Shown here: in pieces, positions 57,801 through 64,000 of the stretch | Layout: the number at the start of each line of letters is the position of its first letter | Position numbering within the stretch: the first letter of the stretch is position 1 | Assembly: GCF_037176765.1 (NCBI RefSeq) | Contig: NC_090021.1 | Location: 58,460,953-58,524,952 of the forward strand | Source of the DNA: Anolis sagrei | Lineage: Eukaryota; Chordata; Lepidosauria; Squamata; Anolidae | DNA length: 64,000 bases | Direction of reading: 5' to 3' | Translations under genes and position numbers: made by a program | The notes under the pieces: model-generated | The model's database searches: none | What the model was told of the DNA's origin: nothing | Seen by the model: only the letters and a program-made list of their open reading frames with translations

Positions 57801-60800
57801 ACATTTCCTTGAAATGTGACTTTAAGAGGAATGTAGACTCTATATTTGCGATTGAAGACGTAGCCATTTTCCTGCATGAATTTGTCTCATCCACCTTAAA
57901 AGAATCTGAATTGGTAGCATTTACTGCATCTTGTACTAGCACTGTCTGATGGCCTCATCATGTAAGGCAATGAAAAATATGTTGCACATTCTAAGCACTG
58001 TCATGTTATAGAAATGGCCTAATGTGGATTTCATATATTTAACTGCAAACATTTTTGAAAACAATATATATCTCTAGTGAAATTCTTTATATTTAAATAG
58101 AATGTATTTCCAATGTGTGATTCAGTTTACGATACTTCTATAAACATGGAGACACATTTCCAAGATTGCACCTAGCTATTTTTGAAAGAATGTAGTAAAA
58201 TCAACCAAATAAGCAAAAATCTAGATTTTGCTCAGTTCTCCCTAATTTCTTGTTTTCATAGAAAAAATATTGTCTGTTGTTTAGTGTCTACAAGAGAATT
58301 AATTAATTGAAAATATCTGTCTATCTCATTGACTTTAAGGTTAATCTGAAGAGACCATGTCCCTTTTGGGCAGATGATGGCCATTGTTCTATCAGAGATT
58401 GCCATGTAGAGCCTTGTCCTGAGGTATGTTTAAGGGGGGGAAAAGAAAGCCAAATAATATATTTTCCCTCTCTCCAGAAAACCTAATTTTGTTGTCATGT
58501 ATATTATTATTATTAACTTTATTTGTACCCCGCTAGCATCTCCCGGAGGACTCGATGCGGCTTACACAGGCCGAAGCCTCAAAACACAATACAGTAAAAC
58601 AAACACAACAGTAGAAAACATAGCAAATCAATAAGTTAAGCAAGCAATAACGACAATAACAATACATCATGACACTTTAAAACTGGGCCGGCCAGCGCAA
58701 TGGGGTACAGGGTTAAAAGTGCTAGAGTGGTAGGAGGAGCATGGGAATAAAATAGTACGGTGTGCAGTAATGTTAATTGTGCTAAAGTGCTTCTAGGACT
58801 TGGGTGGGGATTCCTAATCTGAGAAGGCACATCGGAACAGCCAAGTTTTTAGGTTCTTTCTGAAAGCTGCTAAAGTAGGGGCCTGGCGAAGATCTTTTGG
58901 AAGGGCATTCCAAAGTCAGGGGGCTGCCACAGAAAAGGCCCTGTCTCGTGTCCCCACCAGGCGCGCTTGCGACGTGGGTGGGATCACGAGCAGGGCCTCC
59001 CCAGATGACCGGAGTGAGCGTGTGGTTTCGTAGGTGGAGATGCGGTCACGCAGGTAGGGTGGTCCCAAACCGTTCAGGGCTTTGTAGGTAAGCACCTGCA
59101 CCTTGAATTGGGCTCGGAAAATAAATGGCAGCCAGTGGAGCTCCTTAAACAGAAGGGTTTAAGGAGCATGAGACTCAACGTAATGTTAGTGTAATCATCA
59201 GTTGAGCCCTTGGAATGGATGGAAGTCGTAGTTCCCAAGTTAATGAATTCTGTTTAATTTCAATGGAAAGAGCTAACATTGGATTTAGCCTATTTGTATA
59301 AATGCTCAAGTTTCCTAGCAAGCATCTAAAAGCATTCGATGTTGCAACTTTAAGCCGACTTGATATTACATTTCTATTTACGAAAAGAGACTTGCTAATA
59401 AGATTCTTGTTCTCAGTAAAGAAGCAGTTAAATTCAGTTAAAGTTGTTGTGTGCCTCCAAGTAATTTCTGAGTTAAGGTAAACCCAAAGGCAAACCTATC
59501 CCTGGGTTTTCTTGGCCAGATTTGTTCAGGGTGGGATTGCCTTTGTCTCCCTCTGAGACTGAGAGGGTTAACTAGTGAGTTTCCATGGTTGTCCCAGGTT
59601 AACTAGTGGGGTGTTATAGCTAAGCAGGGATTTAAACCCTTGTCTCTAGAGTTGGTGTCCAATACTCAAACCATTACACTGTTGGTCTTTAATTGAAATG
59701 CCAGATCAAATGAGTGAAACATTCAAAGCCCAATGTAATAGTTTTTTTCATCCTGTTACAATTACTGGAACTGCAGTGGCTTAAATAAACACCTTTGAAT
59801 TAAATAGTATTTAGATTTTGTCTATAATATGATGAGTGATTTTGTTTCGAAAGCTAACCAAACTGATAGGCCTATCCTAAGCGTTTTTCAGAGATTATTA
59901 TTATTTATTTACTTTATTTGTATACCGCTCTTCTCAGCCCTTAGGCGACTCAGAGCGGTTTACAACAATTTAGGTATACACAATACAATACAAGACAATA
60001 CACAATACACAAGATTATCCATTGATTTAATAGAATTTCAATTTGGAAGACTTCAGGATTTTATACAGCCCATCCCAGGATAGGGTGTCACCTCTCAACT
60101 GGTTCCCTGGAGGCTTGGCTCACCCATTTAACAGAGCTGGTGTGGTTCAGTGGTTGGGGTGTTGAATTGGGGCTTGTTCAATCAAGATTCTAGTCCACAT
60201 TAAGCCAGTTGACATGGAGTCAATCACTCTTTGTCAACTTTATCTGGTTCATAAAGGTCCCTTAGGAATGAAAGCAGGAAGAGCAAAGTTGTGTACCTTA
60301 CCTTGAGCTCCCTGGAGGAAAAGAGTGAATGTAAAAGTTACCTGTAAGATAAAATTCTGCACTTTCTTCAGCTTATTTAGTTTTGAGGCCAAGAATAATA
60401 CATGTAAGAGTGAATAGTTACATCATTTGTATGTTTCTTCCAGAGTAAAGTACCAGTTGGAATTAAAGCTGGAAGTGCTAACAAAGTGAGTAATTTCGTT
60501 CTAAAAATGTGTTTTTTATTAATTTACATCCAGTCTTTCTCCCAATAATAGAATTCAAGGCAGCTAACAACATGTTATGAAACAGTACAAAAGGTCCTTA
60601 ATAAAAGCATAGGAATTATGTAAAATGTGATTAAACAGTTTATGAAGTTAAGACTTTAACACTAAATGTGAAATTCATTAAAAGACCTTACACAATATTT
60701 TAATTTTCTGCCATAGACACCTATTTAGTACAGGAACCACTTTTTTGCTGTTAGCTGGAAAGGACTAATAGAAGTATGTCTCCTCAGTATACTGGTGAGC

Positions 60801-63800
60801 TCTGAGCCCAAAACTCTAGTTATCCTCTCTCAGAAAGGATAACTAACTGTATATGTTAGTTGGCATAGGAGACTAATGAAGTCAAACAAGACTCTCCCAG
60901 AACCACTTCTGAGAATGCCTCTCCAGGAAAGAATGGAACTATTGTAGAAGTTCTTCCAAGCCTCCTTTGAGAAAGGCAATTCAGCAGGATACCATATTTG
61001 AAAGCCACAAAGTGGTCGAGAAGAACCAACAGGGTTGCACTCTGCCTGTCCAGTTCCTATATAGGTCACTGAATTAAGTAACCAACACTTTGCTATCCCA
61101 CAACCAGACCTTAAACCAGATTGAAATGATATAAAAATTCAACTTCATCCAGGAACCTCTGCATTTGAGAAGCCACCAAAGGCTGTGGTATATTTCTAAA
61201 AATTGGAATATTTAACCCATAATTATCCAATATAGTACATATATTCAGCAAAGCGCCCCAGATTACTGTCTGAAAAAGTAGGTAATGCCCCAAAAGTAAT
61301 CAAGAATCCATCTGAATACATCAGCCCCTCTAGAAATGGATTATCTTAATGTATCCTGCATGGATTCCCACGAAGTGTAGATACAATCAAGAAGTGATCT
61401 TGATGTGCATGATAGAGAAACAGTAGACAGTGCCTCCATTCCCAGATTGCCAATATCCTACTCTGGACATAAAACACGGTCTAGATGTGCTCAGCAGCAT
61501 AATTGGGGACTTACTTGCTTGCTTACTTTACTTAGGCGATCCCTCGTAGTCCGAGGATGATGGTCCTCCAAGAGTGGTACCCGGGGGGGGGGGGGGGGGA
61601 TCCGTAGGTGGCTGGGGAGCCCTATTTTTGATCTGCATCTTCTCCCACAGTGAGGGCATCGGTTTCCAGGTGGGAGGCGGTCCCGGTCGGGGTTGGCTTG
61701 ACACGCCTTCCCCTTGGCACGTTTCTCTCTTTTGCTCTCCATTTGTGCCTCTTCAAATTCTGCAGCACTGCTGGTCACAGCTGACCTCCAGCTGGAGCGC
61801 TCAAGGGCCAGGGCTTCCCAGTTCTCAGTGTCTATGCCAGAGTTTTTAAGGTTGGCTTTGAGCCCATCTTTAAATCTCTTTTCCTGTCCACCAACATTCC
61901 GTTTTCCGTTCTTTAGTTAGGAGTAGAGCAACTGCTTTGGGAGACGGTGGTCAGGCATCCGGACAACATGGCCAGTCCAGCGGAGTTGATGGCGGAGGAC
62001 CATCACTTCAATGCTGGTGGTCTTTGCTTCTTCCAGCATGCTGACATTTGTCCGCTTGTCTTCCCAAGAGATTTGCAGAATTTTCTGGAGGCAGTGCTGA
62101 TGGAACCATTCCAGGAGTTGCATGTGACTTCTGTAGACTGTCCACATGTCGCAGGCGTATAGCAGGGTTGGGAGGACAATAGTTTTATAAACAAGCACCT
62201 TGGTATCCCTACGGATGTCCCGGTCCTCAAACACTCTCTGCTTCATTTGGAAAAATGCTGCACTTGCAGAGCTCATGCGGTGTTGAATTTCGGTGTCAAT
62301 GTTGACTTTGGTGGAGAGGTGGCTGCCAAGGTAGCAGAAATGGTCAACATTTTCTAATGTTACACCATTAAGTTTTATTTCTGGCATTGGAGAGGGACTG
62401 CTGGAAGAGCACTTTGGTTTTCTCAATGTTTAATGACAGGCCAAGCTTCTCATATGCTTCTGCAAAGGTGTTTAGAGTGGCTTGCAGGTCTTCTGAATGC
62501 GCACAGATGACGTTGTCATCAGCATACTGGAGTTGTCATTTTCGTCAAACCAATTTTGATGTTTTTTGGTTTGATATCTAATAGTTTCTTTGCAGGGGAC
62601 GAAGAGTAGTTTCTTCGCAGGGGATAATTGGGGACAGACCCATAGCTGTCATAGAAGCCTGAGTACAGATGTTGAAATCAGTCAGCATCGCAAGCCACAA
62701 GGATTCAGCTTTCTCCTGAGAGACTATCCCAGATAGCCCTGGAAGAGAAATGTTAAGCAACAAGATGGTGGTACACCAGCAGAATTCCTAATTTGTTATG
62801 GTCACCCACCTTTGAATATACACACTCAAACCCTGTAGAATGGAGGATGTGGTGGCTGATTGGGATGATATTATCACAATAAATCACTTCAGTTCCCCCC
62901 TCTCTTGCCACAGATCTTGCCTGATGTTGCATAGAAAATCCAGATGGGCAAAACAGATTATCCCACTCCCACATCGTCCAACCAAGTTTCTATAATAATA
63001 TAATAGGACAGCTCTCATTACCAACAAAGGCAAAGTGCAGTTGCCTCAGTTACCAAAGCTTACTGCCCATTCACACCAGGCCCAATAGTTGCCAGCCACA
63101 ACATTGTGCTATGTTTATTCAGTGGGTAACTGGCGGGGCTTTGTCATTGCTGTTTTGTCTGTGTGTTCTTTTTCTTTTCTATTGAACAAGATTGAAACGG
63201 GCAGTAGAACCAGAGTCTTACTGTTCTTCCTTGCCATGGAAACACAGTTGATCATTCTCTTATCTTTCTGTTTGTCAAGATGAGCAGAGGCAAAGTGGGT
63301 CCAGTCTCATAAAATAGAGAACTTGATTGGCTACCATTCACAATTTGGCTTCCTCCTAAAAGATCTCAAATGTTAAATGTCAGGCAAGCATGGAAGAAGA
63401 GTTATTACTATGTACGTCAGTTTTCATGTGTTTGCTTTCTTTTTCTGTATACTTGTTTGTCACTGAAACGATATGGGAGCCCCTGTTGGCACAATTGGTT
63501 AAATCCTTGTGCCGGCAGGACTGCTGACCAATAAGTCAGCAATTTGAATCTGGGGAGAGTAGGTTGAGCTCCCCGTGCAGGGACATGAAAGAAGTCTCCC
63601 ACAAGATGGTAAAAAAATCAAACATCCAGGTGTTCTCTGAGCAATGTTCTTGCAGATGGCCTATTCTCTCACACCAGAAGCGACTTGCAGTTTCTCAAGT
63701 CGTTTCTGACAAAAACAAAACAAAATCCTGAAACTATGTTTTAATAATAGTCTTGTGCTATCTGTTTCGTAGATATAACAAGAGATTCTAAGAGTTTGTG

Positions 63801-64000
63801 TAAGAATAGAAATATCTTTCTGTGTTTCAGAAGGGGGCATTTCACTCAAACAATGGGTACATATAGTATTTTCAGGGTACTGTCCCTGTTATTATTGCCA
63901 TAAGGGTACTACCCCTGTTGTTGCTATTGCCATAAATAAAAGTATCTGTACTCTATATGAAAAATACTGTGTGTCTTTCCTTAACAGTATTCAAAAATAG
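47677..64000 (+). CDS. ERO1B: ERO1-like protein beta, first exons (continues past the window)
   Basis: Join 47677-47784, 53974-54093, 58340-58423, 60444-60485, 63988-64000 and beyond; all GT-AG and phase 0. Product: the FAD-dependent thiol oxidase of the ER lumen that reoxidises protein disulfide isomerase and passes electrons to oxygen. Visible: a 36-residue signal peptide ending [22 protein letters not shown] (conserved Cys44, Cys46); [19 protein letters not shown]; and [20 protein letters not shown]. Cys92 and Cys97 of HCSIRDC correspond to the shuttle disulfide (Cys94/Cys99 of ERO1A). [15 protein letters not shown] and [10 protein letters not shown] favour the beta over the alpha paralogue (SQCGRRDCAVKPC). 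The FAD-binding core and second active site lie outside the window. ATG has A at -3. Divergent from EDARADD, with an ERSE upstream. Confidence 0.95.
47889..48002. mobile_element. hAT-type MITE (CAGGCATGGGCAAAC family)
   Basis: caggcataggcacactt ... agtgtgcccatgcctg, 114 bp. Flanks ttttagtg (47881-47888) and tttgagtg (48003-48010) match 7/8. It sits about 100 bp inside ERO1B intron 1. Confidence 0.82.
48043..48151. mobile_element. Palindromic MITE, CATATAATCCAGATTA family
   Basis: cccatataatccagattacc and the inverse halves to gattatatgacactgt. Confidence 0.6.
48188..48768 (-). mobile_element. R4-clade-like LINE C-terminal fragment
   Basis: Minus-strand reading: [60 protein letters not shown], then in a neighbouring register [17 protein letters not shown] and [19 protein letters not shown]. 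This order (HN.PD..., VD...IPGD, KxxxVVPVVIG) is the restriction-like endonuclease tail of R4/Dong-type LINEs. 5'-truncated, with at least one frameshift near the PD motif. The assignment is from recognised protein pattern. Confidence 0.72.
48768..49680 (-). mobile_element. L2-like LINE 3' end, interrupted by a Sauria-type SINE
   Basis: (ATT)n at 48771-48803 then atttatatctcgctttatct, the reverse tail. Coding remains at 49330-49600 on the minus strand: [20 protein letters not shown]-like and [19 protein letters not shown]. Split by a SINE at 48881-49205. Confidence 0.7.
48881..49205 (-). mobile_element. Sauria-type SINE nested in the L2-like LINE
   Basis: Minus-strand head gagagccaccggtggtgcag, body catgcaaatgtgagtagatc, BovB-like tail gagtcggactcaactagactt. 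Flanked by catttaaa at 48873-48880 and 49206-49213. Confidence 0.88.
49775..50495. mobile_element. hAT element containing a SINE
   Basis: cagagctttccaaacctttc ... cacagtttggaaagctctg, with sub-terminal ggtgacacgctttttagac and gcgacacacctac. No clear target duplication. Interrupted by a SINE at about 50077-50396. Confidence 0.65.
50077..50396 (+). mobile_element. Sauria-type SINE nested in the hAT element
   Basis: ctggtagcacagtgagttaaac head (first bases lost), B box ggttcaaatacgggg, tail agaatcggacacaactggac ttaatgtc. Target duplication unclear. Confidence 0.82.
50590..50668. mobile_element. Half copy of CAGGCATGGGCAAAC-family hAT MITE
   Basis: caggcttcgaattgtgggatttgaagtcc ... gaagtttgcccatgcctgg. 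Confidence 0.6.
50690..51000 (-). mobile_element. MIR/CORE-SINE-like element
   Basis: Plus strand gcccaagtcaccccgtggtt tccatggcctagcagggagttgaactt and the tail cttctcactaagttttcttggcaaggc are the reverse of the CORE-SINE at 39577 and 52740. Confidence 0.7.
51302..51452. mobile_element. Palindromic MITE, well preserved
   Basis: ggaccccttctacactgccc ... agcagtgtagaaggggtccc. Arms include catatctgatcccagattatctg-type blocks in inverse. Nearly perfect hairpin of 151 bp. Confidence 0.82.
51453..52204. other. ERO1B intron 1, no feature seen
   Basis: A 13-C run at 52135-52147; otherwise nothing recognised. Confidence 0.5.
52205..52372. repeat. Two related inverted repeats in tandem
   Basis: First: tatgagcaacttttg and caaaagttgttcata flank two bases. 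Second: tagatctcccagtgtgagtc with tggtcagctttt, and the inverse aaaggttgacca with gattctcactggaggatcta. The cores gcaacttttgcc and cagcttttgcc are similar, so the two hairpins probably derive from one MITE family. Confidence 0.65.
52373..52739. other. ERO1B intron 1, no feature seen
   Basis: Nothing recognised. Confidence 0.5.
52740..52985 (+). mobile_element. MIR/CORE-SINE-like element
   Basis: gacagtatggtgtaatggtt, aagaaatcaaaccccca, catagaaacccatgaggtga ccttaagcaagtcacattc and the tail acttgaaggcacagaa are in SINE order. Confidence 0.7.
52986..53973. other. ERO1B intron 1, no feature seen
   Basis: AT-rich up to a good pyrimidine tract and ttatag acceptor at 53973. Confidence 0.5.
53974..54093 (+). 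CDS. ERO1B: ERO1B exon 2
   Basis: 120 bp, acceptor gtttatag|CTTACA, donor ATAAG|GTAATG. Encodes 40 residues: [40 protein letters not shown]. Human ERO1B has [18 protein letters not shown] and [19 protein letters not shown]. The CxC pair forms structural disulfides in ERO1 enzymes. Confidence 0.97.
54094..55357. other. ERO1B intron 2, no feature seen
   Basis: No recognised repeat; a 106-residue open frame at 55021-55341 resembles nothing known to me. Confidence 0.5.
55358..55605 (+). mobile_element. CR1 LINE 3' end
   Basis: aactacaggaaaggacattaggaag, agagctgttcagcagtggaactctctgcccc, ggctggatggccatttgtcagggg and the 3' block ggttggactggatggcccac gaggtctcttccaactct are the CR1 C-terminus and 3' UTR. 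Confidence 0.85.
55606..56544. other. ERO1B intron 2; CR1 3' scrap near 56075-56158
   Basis: gcaagggttggactaggtgg cccttgtggtctcttccaat is a CR1 3'-end scrap. Nothing else recognised. Confidence 0.5.
56545..56632 (+). mobile_element. L2-like LINE 3' tail
   Basis: ccatgtaagccgccccgagtctcttcgggg agatggaaacggggtactaaaataaa then (TAT)n, a sense-oriented 3' terminus. Confidence 0.7.
56640..57660 (-). mobile_element. CR1 LINE fragment, longer copy
   Basis: Minus strand: [40 protein letters not shown] and, further 5', reverse-transcriptase pieces around 57200-57400 (the plus strand reads gtcatctgcaggtctgataagcatgccctc in antisense). About 1 kb, 5'-truncated and decayed. Confidence 0.72.
57661..58339. 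other. ERO1B intron 2, no feature seen
   Basis: (TA/TG)n run at about 57750-57782. Confidence 0.5.
58340..58423 (+). CDS. ERO1B: ERO1B exon 3 (shuttle disulfide)
   Basis: 84 bp, acceptor ctttaag|GTTAAT, donor CTGAG|GTATGT. Encodes [20 protein letters not shown] and CHVEPCPE. The HCSIRDC cysteines are the regulatory/shuttle pair that exchanges disulfides with PDI. The two outer cysteines are also conserved. Near identity with human ERO1B. Confidence 0.97.
58502..59155 (-). mobile_element. L2-like LINE 3' end
   Basis: The plus strand starts (ATT)n tttatttgtaccccgctagc, the reverse tail. The minus strand at 58916-59101 encodes [60 protein letters not shown]. 5'-truncated, fairly well preserved. 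Confidence 0.82.
59440..59695 (-). mobile_element. MIR/CORE-SINE-like element
   Basis: Plus strand gttgttgtgtgcctccaagt aatttc, gttttcttggcca and agcagggatttaaacccttg tctctagagttggt are reverse blocks of the 39577 and 52740 elements. Confidence 0.7.
59895..60085 (-). mobile_element. L2-like LINE 3' tail
   Basis: attattattatttatttactttatttgtat then accgctcttctcagcccttag gcgactcagagcgg, the reverse terminus. Confidence 0.7.
60128..60350 (+). mobile_element. MIR/CORE-SINE-like element, diverged
   Basis: agctggtgtggttcagtggttggggtg (A box) and aatcaagattctagtcc; tail aatgaaagcaggaagagcaaag. Weakly supported. Confidence 0.45.
60444..60485 (+). CDS. ERO1B: ERO1B exon 4
   Basis: 42 bp, acceptor cttccag|AGTAAA, donor CAAA|GTGAGT. 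Encodes [14 protein letters not shown]; human ERO1B has SKIPVGIKAGHSNK. Phase 0 on both sides. Confidence 0.95.
60486..61498. other. ERO1B intron 4; L2-like tail scrap at 60515-60575
   Basis: atttacatccagtctttctcccaataatag is a decayed L2-like tail. Nothing else recognised. Confidence 0.5.
61511..62623 (-). mobile_element. Non-LTR retrotransposon 3' part, ends with a C2H2-type finger; 12-bp target duplication
   Basis: Flanked by ataattggggac at 61499-61510 and 62624-62635. On the minus strand: [80 protein letters not shown], then in another register the finger [19 protein letters not shown], then a 3' end with aagtaagcaagcaagtaa. The layout (reverse-transcriptase thumb, then a terminal zinc finger) suits an RTE- or Ingi/Vingi-related LINE. 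The clade is uncertain. 5'-truncated; contains a 17-G run at 61583-61599. A few frame breaks. Confidence 0.8.
62636..63462. other. ERO1B intron 4, no feature seen
   Basis: Nothing recognised. Confidence 0.5.
63474..63728 (+). mobile_element. GGAGCCCC-family SINE near ERO1B exon 5
   Basis: gggagcccctgttggcacaa head, tgccggcaggactgctgacc, tail cagtttctcaagtcgtttctgac and A-rich end. Likely target duplication ctgaaacgat/ctgaaactat on either side. Confidence 0.82.
63988..64000 (+). CDS. ERO1B: ERO1B exon 5, first 13 bases
   Basis: Acceptor ttaacag|TATTCA at 63986-63987. Encodes Y S K I and one more base before the window ends, fitting human KYLKMANN. The rest lies outside. Confidence 0.8.

Noticed and set aside
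1-64000. Multi-gene defence, secretion or biosynthetic system
   Set aside because: The window is a vertebrate two-gene locus filled with transposable elements; nothing supports a gene cluster of that kind.

Overview
The window is vertebrate nuclear DNA, most likely from a squamate (probably an iguanian lizard). Three things point there. It carries a nearly intact BovB (RTE-clade) LINE together with SINEs whose 3' tails match BovB (Sauria-SINE type). It is rich in hAT-type MITEs, CR1, L2-like and Penelope-like sequence. Its two recognisable host genes encode tetrapod-type proteins. I see no bacterial, plasmid or phage features.

Host genes. EDARADD lies on the minus strand. Six coding exons between 29630 and 14801 join in frame into a 219-residue adaptor with an N-terminal PxQxT TRAF-type motif and a C-terminal death domain. 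ERO1B lies on the plus strand. Its signal-peptide exon is at 47677-47784, followed by exons at 53974, 58340 and 60444, and the first 13 bases of a fifth exon begin at 63988 before the window ends. The genes are head to head with about 18 kb between start codons, the same neighbourhood as in human 1q42.3. At the left, a GC-richer block near 3.0-3.3 kb with a good minus-strand splice donor could be the promoter and non-coding first exon of the next syntenic gene (LGALS8 in human). That assignment is inference.

Layout. 0-14.8 kb: intergenic, with Penelope-like and hAT elements, two L2-like LINE ends, a 331-bp palindrome and several nested insertions. 14.8-29.7 kb: EDARADD with repeat-filled introns and a CpG-rich promoter. 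29.7-47.1 kb: shared upstream region with the full-length BovB at 34.5-37.75 kb. 47.1-47.7 kb: CpG-rich ERO1B promoter with a perfect ER-stress element. 47.8-64 kb: ERO1B introns with R4-type, L2-like, CR1 and other LINE remains, SINEs and a hAT element.

The two genes are not functionally coupled as far as the sequence shows. EDARADD transmits EDAR signalling to NF-kB in skin appendage development. ERO1B oxidises PDI in the endoplasmic reticulum. I found no convincing previously undescribed system. The observations most worth checking are the ERSE, the palindrome with two CRE octamers, the nearly intact BovB, the fold-back Penelope-like copies and one unclassified 766-bp insertion.
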